In this document: positions 1 through 7,567 of the stretch, piece after piece
Position numbering within the stretch: the stretch's first letter is position 1
Layout of the letters: every line of letters starts with the position of its first letter
DNA from: Ectocarpus siliculosus
Lineage: Eukaryota; Sar; Phaeophyceae; Ectocarpales; Ectocarpaceae
Assembly: GCA_000310025.1 (NCBI GenBank)
Contig: FN649733.1
Location: 3,752,793 to 3,769,662 of the forward strand
DNA: 16,870 nucleotides
Reading direction: 5' to 3'
The notes under the pieces: model-generated
What the model saw: the letters and a program-made list of their open reading frames with translations, nothing else
The model's database searches: none
Told to the model about the DNA's origin: nothing
Position numbers and translations under genes: made by a program

Positions 1-59
1 GGGTGGGGGGGGAGGGACGCGCGCGCCGGTGACTTCGTTGAACGCATCCATGCGCAACA
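1..59 (-). CDS. Possible next glycosyltransferase exon, cut by the window edge
   Basis: On the minus strand, a pyrimidine-rich run ends in ctatttagcag at 60, followed by an open stretch to the window edge. Joined in phase to exon D (AG + T) it would read SVAHGCVQRSHRRA, which does not look like the family's usual continuation. A more natural-looking frame (VLRMDAFNEVTGARV) is out of phase with exon D. Either the acceptor is elsewhere or this is not an exon. Confidence 0.22.
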
Positions 60-148
60 CTGCTAAATAGAGCAACGACACGACAACACCGAGAAGCAGA
101 TGAACATGGGCATTGCCCTCGCCAACGCTACCCACGCCCCCCCCTCAC

Positions 149-279
149 CTGTCCACCTCCGTCGCATTTCCCGGAGCGATGATGTTGTAATAGTACGCCA
201 GCAATCCCTGAATCGTAGCGCCCCCGTAAAAGTAGCCGATGTGGCTGCGGCGCCATCCCGGCCCCACCTTCCAGTCCCC
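149..279 (-). CDS. Glycosyltransferase exon D (GW...YGGATIQG segment)
   Basis: On the minus strand, the acceptor tttcggcag (ending at 280) is followed by 43 codons plus AG, then the donor ACAG|gtgagg. The residues read GDWKVGPGW, then RRSHIGYFYGGATIQGLLAY, then YYNIIAPGNATEVD. This corresponds to the GT8 C-terminal core with the conserved Gly-Gly-x-Thr-Ile-Gln-Gly and following Tyr run. The phase-0 start fits an upstream exon ending in ...LLRE, which exon C provides apart from its missing donor. Confidence 0.8.
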
Positions 280-2475
280 CTGCCGAAACCAAACAACGTG
301 TACATAGTCGCGGGGTCTTGCTACAAAAGGGAGCAAGTCCGCTTAACGGCAACATGGTGGCTTCAAGCGTGCGGTCAACGAGGGAGGGAGGTGAAGATGC
401 AAGAGGCCGAGGAGGAAGGAGCACCCCCCCCCCGGCGCTTCGCGCTTGGTGATGTGAGAGCCAGGTCCGGTGAGAACCTCGGCGTGCTCCGTCCCGGCTT
501 CGTAGGGATGCGAGGTCAATGGTCTAACGACTACGGGATGCACGACTATGAGTACACCCCCCCCCCCGCTCCCCCTCGATGTGACGTGTGTGCGGCACCA
601 AGGTTAACGCCCGCCGGGTGTAGCCTTCGAAGTCGTACTACCCTCTACCGTGCGTACCGAAAGGTTGCGAGTCATCGCACAGGGGTGCGATCGATTTTCA
701 AAGCGTAATTTCTCCACAACCAGCAGGTTAGAATACCACCACTGCTGCTGTCGAAAAAGGCGGTTTTGGGAATATCTCATCGAGAGCTTTCCTGAGAAGT
801 ACCAGTTGGCGCTCGCACCCTTCTGGTTGTGGAAAAATTACGCTTTGAAAATCGATCGCACCCCTGTGCGATGACTCGCAACCTTACGGTAGTCGCCGCT
901 TTCGTGCAACCGAAATCGTTCCCGGATGGCCAAGTAACCTCGAGACACGCAGATAGGATGGGAGACGTTTGTGCTAAACAATCCTTCCACACACTACTGG
1001 AACCCCCGGTGCGAGGAACCAACACAGGGTGCGCCGTGTCTCTTGAGGCCGTCAAACTTCAGCATGAAGAGCCCAAAAGAAACCATGAATATCCCAAGGG
1101 AAATCACGCGGGGGGACTGGTGCCGATTCAGGTCCCCCCAAGCGTGCCAAGCAAACCAATGGGCGCTCCCCTCGCGTAGGAGGCCCGAAAGCTCTTGGTA
1201 GCCCCCTAGATCAGGACGGACAAGGAAAAAGCCCCCCTGCCCGGGAAACCCCTGGGACCCTTTCGTTCCCCAGGGCGGGTTCCTTCGGGTCCACTAGGGC
1301 TTGCTTTGGTTTCTTTGGGGGGTTTCGTAAAACGAAAAGGAGGGGAGGAGGGGGTTTCGTTTATATGCCCGCCGGTATTCTTGAGCCCCTGGCATGGGTT
1401 TACCGGGAGGGATTGGTTTTTCCACCCCCAGGCTGCCAGGCCGCGGGGGGGGGGGGGGGGTCCGATTTTGTTTTGTAGCAAAAGAAATCACTTTCGACTT
1501 TTGAAGACAGCTGGGAGGGAGACTAGCGTGAGGTCCTAGCGGACAAGCGTCATATCTCGCTGGGCAAAGTTGCGGTACGTTAGCAGGTCGGGTATGTAAG
1601 GGTGGAGACGCCACCAGAGCGCGCAAGCTTTCCTTGGCACTGCTGTTTTGACTAAGCAGAAAGAACCACAAAAGTTTGACGGACAGGCTGTCTATTGCAG
1701 TATGGATACGGTATACGGAACTAAAGAGATACCGGCGAGCACGAATAAGAAAGACGGCAACGACAACAGCAGTGCATACCCATCAGCTCGTCCATGGGGT
1801 GCAACATGAGCGTGTCCGCGTCCACGTGCATGACGCGGTGGTACTGCGTGAGCGTGTACGCGTGCAGCTTGATGAACTCGTTGGCCCCACAGCACCTTGG
1901 ATAGAAAAATGAGCCAAGGGGACAAGAAGGAGAAGGTCAACAACAAATAACGGCTCGATGACCAGCACGATGATGACTGCGGCCAGGTAACGAGGAGACG
2001 GGGGGATATATAGTGGCATGTTCAAGCACCCAAGTCGCAGAGCACAGCACCTTACCACCCACCGATTATTCAGCAACAGTACATACGAGCAAAAAAAGCG
2101 ATGCGATGCAGCAGAGGACAACAGCGCATGGCGACTCGACACACCTCACGAAGCAACAATAATAACAGTCTCACAAGGAAAACAGCCGCGTCGCAAACAT
2201 GACACATCTGTCTTAGGCACGGAGCAAGCGCCCACCGACTACTGCGCACGACGATGGCAGCCACAGCTACAACACCCCCCCCCCGACGCAACACGAAGGA
2301 CAGGAACCACAAGAGACAGGGAAACAAAAAAATAACACAACCAACAACCCAGGAGTAAGAATAGCATAGACCAAGAAGGACGAAGAAAGAGTCTCACCCG
2401 CTCTTTACGACGTGTTTTCGGTATGTCTCGTTCTCGATGTCCTCCACGGCCACCGGCAAGTCCTTCTCCACAACC
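149..2475 (-). CDS. Family 8-like glycosyltransferase, multi-exon, partial at both ends, possibly damaged
   Basis: Four minus-strand exons together give the core of a GT8-type retaining glycosyltransferase (glycogenin/galactinol synthase-like), which would transfer a sugar from a nucleotide-sugar donor in the Golgi/ER lumen or cytosol. Seen in order: VVEKDLPVAVEDIENE; KLHAYTLTQYHRVMHVDADT, where DAD is the Mn2+/nucleotide-binding DxD motif; QGGFFLVRPDLGGYQELSG; and GWRRSHIGYFYGGATIQGLL. This order and these motifs match the family. The first two exons join in phase (GG|G). Missing are the N-terminal nucleotide-binding part expected upstream of 2475, about 10-20 residues between the DxD and QGG segments, and the C-terminus. 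The expected donor after the QGG exon reads GG instead of GT. The strand is opposite to the large gene at 7117. The acceptor and substrate cannot be told from the sequence. Family assignment is fairly sure; intactness is not. Confidence 0.75.
514..573 (+). repeat. Dispersed repeat, copy A
   Basis: ggtcaatggtctaacgacta and the following cgggatgca...atgagtacacccc closely match 4123-4180. The flanks upstream (gctccgtcccg / gctctgtcccg) also align loosely. Its identity as a mobile element remnant or an ordinary repeat is unknown. Confidence 0.55.
655..891. mobile_element. MITE-like element, copy 1
   Basis: There are 63-bp terminal inverted repeats at 661-723 and 823-885, with one mismatch that I could find. 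They extend outward through taccga/acggta to about 655-891, for a total of about 237 bp. The interior (around 780-812) carries the family's cgagagctttcc core, and the arms carry gattttcaaagc. There is no coding capacity, so it is a non-autonomous element. A clear target-site duplication is not visible. Confidence 0.8.
1171..1236 (-). CDS. Glycosyltransferase exon C (QGGF segment), exact limits uncertain
   Basis: On the minus strand, cag (1239-1237) is followed by 22 codons reading GGFFLVRPDLGGYQELSG and LLRE. The QGGFxxxRPxxxxYxELxxLxREG pattern matches the GT8 stretch just before the GW...G.TIQG block. The frame also stays open upstream as far as a tag at about 1293 (minus-strand reading), so the true start may be further right. 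A start at 1259 (after cgaaag) would be in phase with exon B but gives an unusually short DEL-to-QGG spacing. At the 3' end GAG is followed by GGGAGC, so no GT donor is present where the next exon (phase 0, beginning GDWK) requires one. Confidence 0.62.
1780..1895 (-). CDS. Glycosyltransferase exon B with DxD motif
   Basis: On the minus strand, ctatccaag is followed by 1 nt, 38 codons and 1 nt, then the donor ATGG|gtatgc. The codons read CCGANEFIKLHAYTLTQYHR and then VMHVDADTLMLHPMDELM. The pattern KLHAYTL-YxRVxHVDADTLxLxPxDEL is the hallmark GT8 region in which the two Asp of DAD bind the metal and the sugar-nucleotide diphosphate. The exon is open throughout and strongly codon-like on this strand; the complementary reading on the plus strand is not. 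This is the most diagnostic exon of the gene. Confidence 0.85.
2398..2475 (-). CDS. Glycosyltransferase exon A (lead-in to the catalytic core)
   Basis: On the minus strand, a pyrimidine-rich tract (the complement of the GA/G-rich stretch 2500-2530) ends in gcgcag at 2481-2476. The exon then reads 1 nt plus 25 codons plus GG and ends at the donor GG|gtgaga. The residues include VVEKDLPVAVEDIENE and HVVKS. The trailing GG joins the first G of the next exon to make Gly, so the phase agrees. The exon enters with 1 nt completing a codon, so an upstream exon ending in phase 2 must exist. I could not find it with certainty. Confidence 0.72.
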
Positions 2476-2541
2476 CTGCGCACCAACGCACACGACACAG
2501 GAGAGGGGGAGAGAGAGAGGGGGGGAGAGACCGAGTTGCTC

Positions 2542-2620
2542 TTCTCGTCGACTCCGGTGATGTGGTCGTATAGCAGCTGTTGCTTGCTCCGCAGCGGGAG
2601 CAAATGGCTGTGCGCAAAGG
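2542..2620 (-). other. Possible minus-strand exon fragment next to a MITE
   Basis: On the minus strand this stretch reads RDPFAHSHLLPLRSK followed by QQLLYDHITGVDEKSN, with GC-rich third positions. It ends before AACTCG|gtctct, and a CT-rich stretch and glycosyltransferase exon A follow in the same frame. Its upstream side abuts the end of the MITE copy at about 2622. It does not resemble a GT8 N-terminus and its phase does not fit exon A if the gtctct donor is used, so it could be chance or a relic cut by the element. Confidence 0.2.
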
Positions 2621-2621
2621 G

Positions 2622-2864
2622 GTCCCGCAGGTTGCATGACGGAAGATACCACCCCCCCCCCGGGACCGATTCTCAGAGCTCGGGTACTGCACAACGGAAG
2701 ATGATGCCTACCACATCCTATGGTACGCTTTTTCGGAACCCTCTCGACGCCACGGTTTCAAACGCCGCAATTTTCGGCAGAGTCATTTTTCTTGCTGCAG
2801 AGTATTCGGGCTTTGAAAATGGGTCGAAGGGGTGTGCTATCTTACGTCATGCAACCTACGATAG
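2622..2864. mobile_element. MITE-like element, copy 3, inverted relative to copy 1
   Basis: The left arm (caggttgcatgacggaagat at about 2628) is the inverse of the right arm (gtcatgcaacctacgatag ending at 2864). The arms also share the subterminal gattctcagagctcg and cgggctttgaaaatggg. The interior has the family core on the minus strand (gtacgctttttcggaaccct). The length is about 243 bp and the arms are more diverged than in copy 1. Confidence 0.7.
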
Positions 2865-2911
2865 TTCTCGAAGGGGTGTGCTATTTTACGTGATGCAACC
2901 TACGATAGTTC
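2824..2911 (+). repeat. 44-bp tandem duplication of a MITE end
   Basis: The unit beginning tcgaaggggtgtgctat and running through gatgcaacctacgatagttc occurs at 2824-2867 and again at 2868-2911 with two or three changes. The right terminus of MITE copy 3 has therefore been duplicated in tandem. Confidence 0.75.
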
Positions 2912-3139
2912 TGCAGCGGCGGCGGCGGTGGCGGCACACAGCGCATCGACTGTGCGAACCATGCATGGGCATGCATGAAAGTTGTCTTGTGTCAAGTGGG
3001 GCGTGGGTTGAACAAAATGCATGCTAACAATTGAGCCTCGAATTAGTCCTCGAAATGTGTGCCTAGCGTAATCAATCGCGGACGGAGACAACCGCAGTGC
3101 GCTATGCATAGCTCACTTTCGAACAACGTACCAATTCCG

Positions 3140-3345
3140 AGAGTACCCCGCCCATGGCTACGCCGAGAACACTCCGCACAATACTAGGACCGAAAATACC
3201 CTCTCACTGGCTAGACGGACAGTACCATGCCCTTGGCTACGCCGAGGCTACCCTGCACAATCCCATTAACAGTGCCGAAGACACCTTGCCCTTTCGTAGG
3301 CCGAGAATACTCCGGCCTATTCTGGCCTACGGCAGGAGTAGCCCC
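3140..3345 (+). repeat. Degenerate repeated units, no gene recognised
   Basis: Variants of catggctacgccgagaacac / catgcccttggctacgccga, each followed by a ctccgcacaat or ccctgcacaat type segment, recur two to three times with many differences. The region 2912-4430 as a whole holds no reading frame with convincing coding character. It includes short degenerate echoes of aacggctttg...aaag around 3627-3700. Confidence 0.35.
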
Positions 3346-4122
3346 CCTAAGTCTAGCCCGGGAGTTTGATGCGACCCTAACCCGCCAAAAAGACAGGAAA
3401 GACGCGAGTCAACTTCTTCCTGGCCGGGGTACATGCAGGATAGGCTAACGGACGCACCTCCATCCCATGCCTTCCAAGTGCTGCCGCCCCTCCTGACTGA
3501 CGGATGGCAAGGTAAACGCCAAGGCTTCGCAGCGGTAGCGGGACAACTTGCAGGCCGCTCGGATCGATTGGATGAGTACCTCCGCAGAGTCGAGCATCCT
3601 GTTCATTGTCGATTGGGCCATTCAAACGGCTTTGGTAAGTCGGTCATCGAACGGCTTTGTAAAGCTTGCCCCTGAAGAACGAACGGCCTTGCAAAGTGTT
3701 GCCGCGGGACTGCACAGCTGCAACCAAAAGATGCAAAAACATGGTATCCACCAATAAGAAGAATCACGCGGAAGGTACAAATAGGCCCCTCAAGAGTCGA
3801 ACATCAAACGAAACTTTCGCCTCCTACCTCGTCGGGTTATTTTCGTCGTACTCGTTCTGAAAAAAAAGTCTCCAAAAACTGGGAAAGGTGCTTGCTACAT
3901 TTAAAATTTACACAAATCAACAGATGGAGCACGAAATAGGCGAGTGGGTGAGTGAGAGAGTCTATATATACTGCTGTATCACTCGATAATAAGCCCTTGA
4001 ACACCCGGCACGCCACGATTATTCGAGAACGTCCCAGTCCTTCACCTTAACCTTCCCCCCCGTCCGGTCGGCCCCGGTGCTTGGTACTGTGGGCACAATG
4101 CTCTGTCCCGTCGAGGACGCGC

Positions 4123-4180
4123 GGTCAATGGTCTAACCGCTACGGCATGCAAAGCATGAGTGTACGCCCCCCGCCCCTTG
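4123..4180 (+). repeat. Dispersed repeat, copy B
   Basis: ggtcaatggtctaaccgcta followed by cggcatgca...atgagtgtacgcccc is the partner of the copy near 514. The two copies are about 3.6 kb apart in the same orientation. Confidence 0.55.
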
Positions 4181-4525
4181 GAGTTCTCCCCTTGATTGAT
4201 ACATATCCTCGCTAGGCTTCTTGACATCCTCCCGAACGTCCACGGGAGAGTTCGCCCACGGGTCTTTGGCCGTCCCGGGGGGGAGCGGGGTATCAACGGA
4301 TGATAAAAAAGGTAGAGAGCTGTTGGGGTCGAACTCGATCGTCAGCACTCAACATCAACCCCTTTGTACACTTCGCATCCCAAAAAAGAAAGCAGGAATC
4401 CATGCAGCAGCAGAAAAAAGAACGGGGTAGCTCTTACGTGGATGCGGTGGGTAGCTCCAAGCTGGTGACCGAGATCGCAAACGCTACCACAGGGGCCGAC
4501 GGTGACGCAGTTTCCTCGGGAACAG

Positions 4526-4757
4526 GTGGGGTGTCTCTGCGGCATCGAGCGGGCAGCATTACTCAAGAGATCGGCACCTTGTGACGGGGCACATCTTTCG
4601 GAGGCGGCGCTTCGAGTTGACATTTACTGAGCGGTGGCGTGGCTACAAAGAAATACAAATCAACCTGAAGGACTACCTATCATCGCACCTCTACGTGACG
4701 CAAAGGGGCGTGTTCTTCGTCCATTTCTTCCGTCGACCAGACGACTACCGTAGGTGA
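4526..4757 (+). pseudogene. Orphan coding-like stretch ending inside a MITE
   Basis: After gggaacag (a possible acceptor) one plus-strand frame stays open to TGA at 4755-4757. It includes HLVTGHIFRRRRFELTFTER, then WRGYKEIQINLKDYLSS, then HLYVTQRGVFFVHFFRRP. The mix of charged and aromatic residues is unlike random translation. The stop lies 10 nt inside MITE copy 2, so the original C-terminus has probably been lost. A Ser/Ala/Gly-rich frame just upstream (4434-4525) is in another phase, so joining the two would need a splice or a frameshift. I recognise no family. Confidence 0.3.
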
Positions 4758-4984
4758 CAAAAAAAAATATGACACACACACCCTTTGGATCGATTTTCAC
4801 AGCCCCATTTCTCCGCGACGAACATAGGGTGTGTGAGTCAAACGATACGCTTTCGGAAAGCTCTCGACGAGACGATTCCGACGCAGCAAGGTTCGGCACC
4901 GACGCTCTTCTCTGCTGCGGAGAAATCGAGCTTTGAAAATCAGTCCAGGGGGCGTGGTATCCTCCGTCATGCAACCTACGGTAG
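4745..4984. mobile_element. MITE-like element, copy 2, complete
   Basis: It begins ctaccgtaggtgac and ends gtcatgcaacctacggtag. The subterminal parts gatcgattttcacagccccatt and aatcgagctttgaaaatcag are inverse to each other. The central part contains acgatacgctttcggaaagc, the family core in reverse orientation. The length is 240 bp. Its left end lies directly after the open stretch 4526-4744 and provides that stretch's stop codon. Confidence 0.8.
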
Positions 4985-5200
4985 CCACCTCCCGCCCCCC
5001 TGGCGCAAAGTAAGTGTGCGAAGGGCTTTGACAACCTTATTTTGCTTGCGAAGAGAACGCTCAGAAAACCCACTGTCCGAGGTGGTACGAAACATCGACA
5101 ACTCCAATCCGCATACAACAGCAGTGCTCGCCTACGGTGAAAAAGATCTTCTCCATCACAACCATAGTCTAGACAAGCACCTTGGCGGTAGGAACAACCT

Positions 5201-5250
5201 CGAAACGCATCAACATGCGGTGATTCGAAACGCATCAACATGCGGTGATT
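5201..5250 (+). repeat. 25-bp perfect tandem duplication
   Basis: The unit starting cgaaacgcatcaacatgcgg and ending tgatt occurs at 5201-5225 and 5226-5250 without differences. No gene is recognised around it. Confidence 0.9.
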
Positions 5251-5402
5251 CGACAAGTAAATTTCCGAAAGACAGGGAGGTCAGAATCACAAAGGGCGGT
5301 GTTGTAGGTGTGTTTGCTGGACGCATCAGGAACACCACACAGGAGTTGTAGTCCCCACCTTCCCTCTCTGCGGTTGTACATATCTATTTAGGAGGAAATG
5401 GA

Positions 5403-5564
5403 GGGGTCTCCGGCGTGGAGTGTTGCTGGCCTAAAGGCATTGTCCCCCCAAAAAAACTGGAATAATTTAGGGATGCATATACAAGGGGTCTCCGGCGTGG
5501 AGTGTCGCTGGCCTAAAGGCATTGTCCCCCCAAAAAACTGGAATAATTTAGGGATGCATATGTA
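5403..5564 (+). repeat. 82-bp tandem duplication
   Basis: A unit starting ggggtctccggcgtggagtg and ending aatttagggatgcatat is present at 5403-5484 and again from 5485 to about 5564. The copies differ by one substitution and by a shorter A run. Purine/pyrimidine-rich flanks taggaggaaatgg on the left and cctcctccatt on the right are roughly inverse, so the duplication may sit within a larger inverted-repeat element. The AT-rich sequence to about 5700 has no gene. Confidence 0.85.
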
Positions 5565-5699
5565 GCCTCCTCCATTGGGAATTATTATTCCGGCGGACAA
5601 ATTGAAATATTAAGAGTAGGAGATGCATAGTCTATATATACGTAAACTCCATTAATTTGAAATGTTATTCCAGCTCGTATCACTAATTTCCAGAATTTC

Positions 5700-6830
5700 T
5701 TCATTGCAAGGATTCAAACAGACGCTAATAACTCCAGTATCCAGCAGGCGTGCATCCACTCACTGCCGCGAAGACTTGAGGCTCTGACCCACCGGGAAAG
5801 AAAGTTCTCATAGATATCTCACCCATTGAGAATAGTCGGGCGGGTGGACTCGTTGTTCGGTCTTGCAATGCTGCTGTACGTCTAACAGATTTCAACGAAC
5901 CACACTACTTCGTTGCTGTGTGAATCCGATGTGCTGCCAGCGTTTATACTATTGTTGGCGCACCATGGGTGCACACATCTGCGCAGAGGTTGCAAATTTC
6001 AAATTTCGACAGATGCAGGCGAACCACCTTTCCGTCACCGCAATATACCATACACGACACAACATAGCACATTGGACCTATTTTCAAAGCTAGATTTATC
6101 AACAGAAGAAAGAGTCGCAGCGCCGAAAATGGCGGCGTTAAGCCGTCTGGTCGAGAGCTCTCCGAAAACGTATCGTTTCGTTTATGCATCCTCTTCGTCG
6201 TGGAGTACCTAATCGAGCTTTGAAAATCGGTGCAGGGGGTGTGTTATCTTGTACTGCTGTATCGTAAAATATGCGGTAAACGCTCGCGATTCTTCCCCCA
6301 ACAAAATAATACACTGGGGTTGATGCACAGCTCAGCAGCAGACCCTGTACTACATCGTCCAATAGGAATATGGCCCTCTATATGGCACTCTATTATCGAT
6401 GGTGGCGACGAAACTCGCCTCGACCCGCAATCAATCATTGGCATCGTCCATCGTTCACGAGTCACCGGTACAGAAACAAATGCGTACAACCACAAGCAGC
6501 TACGAATCTCTTTTTTCTTACTAGAACAGCAGTCCTCTGTCTCTGCCTGCGTGGCTGCTGGCGACACCACACGCGTTTTGATCCTCTTCAAACAGCTACT
6601 CACTGCTACTGCTGTACTGCTGTATCATACGCGAGCCCTCTCACCTTGGAGCGAACTGCCATTGCCGCCGCAGGAGTACGCTAAAACTGCAGACCACGAC
6701 GAAGGTCAGGCACGGATAGATCACGCATCCAATCCCGGATCGGACCCCACCGCCCCGCCTCCTCTTGCCGCCATCGTAGTTCCTGATCGGGTGGCCTCTC
6801 ACCTCTACCATTATTACACCTAGAGCCACG
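5700..6830. other. Gene-poor stretch
   Basis: Apart from MITE copy 4, I see no convincing exon here. A plus-strand frame is open from 6230 to 6823 (197 codons). It starts inside the MITE arm, has no recognisable motif and lacks the GC-rich third positions of the real exons nearby. It most likely arose by chance. Confidence 0.4.
6036..6264. mobile_element. MITE-like element, copy 4, degraded ends
   Basis: The interior gagagctctccgaaaacgta followed by tcgttt and tgcatcctcttcgtcgtgga is nearly the same as in copy 5. The subterminal ttttcaaagctagattt and aatcgagctttgaaaatcgg are inverse to each other. The outermost arms have diverged, so the limits are approximate. Confidence 0.65.
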
Positions 6831-6834
6831 AACA

Positions 6835-7116
6835 CAAGGACGAGCAGCAGTGCGACGAGTCACCGCACCCGACAGCAGCAGCAGACCAGACCAGAGCTAG
6901 ACGCAGCAGACTCCCCGACAGGGATACAGCAGACAGCAGTAGGCAGGTTGTACTGCGGTACATGTGATGTAAATCTACAACCGCGGAGCCCCCCGGTGGG
7001 TTGCCTTGGGTGCGGGCAACGCATAACCTGCAACTGACAAGCAAGAGAGACAGAGCAAGAACAAGGGGAAGGACAAGAAGAGGAAGCTAGGGTTACATTT
7101 ATCAAATTCACGAGAC
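6835..7116 (+). promoter_or_regulatory. Probable 5' untranslated/promoter region of the large gene
   Basis: The stretch is rich in cagcag and purine runs (around 7040-7090) directly before the first ATG. An in-frame TAA at 7024-7026 closes the frame of exon 1, and no ATG in that frame lies between the TAA and 7117. No TATA box or defined motif could be assigned. Confidence 0.35.
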
Positions 7117-7567
7117 ATGGAGCCTCGACATCCTCGAGATAAGAGGCGACACCGAAACCCCCCCGGCCTTCACTCGAACTACGACAGAGGCAACGGCGGG
7201 ATGATATCAACAACATCAACATGCCCCTCTGTCGTGTCCAAGAGGGCCAAGACAAGAGCGCTGGTGTTGGCCCTGCTCTACCTCTGCTCCTGTCCGGCAG
7301 TCTCGACTGCTGCCGCCGCCCCGGCCCCTCCGCCCCCGCCTCCACCCCCTCCGCCTCCACCGCCACCTCGTGATGCCCCTCGAGGAGGCGGTGCAACCGC
7401 GTCAGCAGGGAGCTCTCGAGGTGGGCAAGCGCTACCGAGGTCTAGTCGCGATGGAAGCGCGAAGGACGTTGCCGCGACAGCTTCGGCCGTTGCCGCCGCT
7501 GCTGCTGCGGCGGCGGCAGCGACTGACGCGGGGGGCGGGGGGAGCACTGGAGGGGAGTCTACTGCAG
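7117..7567 (+). CDS. Large gene exon 1: start, signal peptide, polyproline tract
   Basis: The exon opens at ATG 7117, downstream of the in-frame TAA at 7024, and ends GCAG|gtgaac in phase 1. The hydrophobic core ALVLALLYLCSCPAVSTA is preceded by basic residues and followed by APAP and about 14 consecutive Pro, then an Ala run. Starting at the second ATG (7201, MISTTST...) would put the core at residues 20-36. That is a more usual signal-peptide geometry, so the true start may be 7201. Confidence 0.75.

Noticed and set aside
1-60. Minus-strand frame VLRMDAFNEVTGARV as the next glycosyltransferase exon
   Set aside because: It looks protein-like, but no acceptor gives the phase required by exon D.
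100-708. 202-codon plus-strand open frame at the left end
   Set aside because: It is antisense to glycosyltransferase exon D, runs through C homopolymers and into a MITE arm, and shows no protein-like motif.
2912-4430. Search for an RNA gene, CRISPR-like array or transposase in the repeat-rich centre
   Set aside because: Repeats are degenerate and irregularly spaced, and no transposase, reverse transcriptase or tRNA-like structure was seen.
4660-5256. 198-codon minus-strand frame
   Set aside because: More than a third of it is translated MITE copy 2, and the rest lacks recognisable features.
6230-6823. 197-codon plus-strand frame upstream of the large gene
   Set aside because: It begins inside a MITE arm, has no motif and lacks the codon character of the nearby exons. 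It is kept only as a note in the gene-poor region.
7278-7547. Minus-strand Ala/Gly-rich frame
   Set aside because: It is the shadow of the polyproline/polyalanine part of exon 1 on the other strand.
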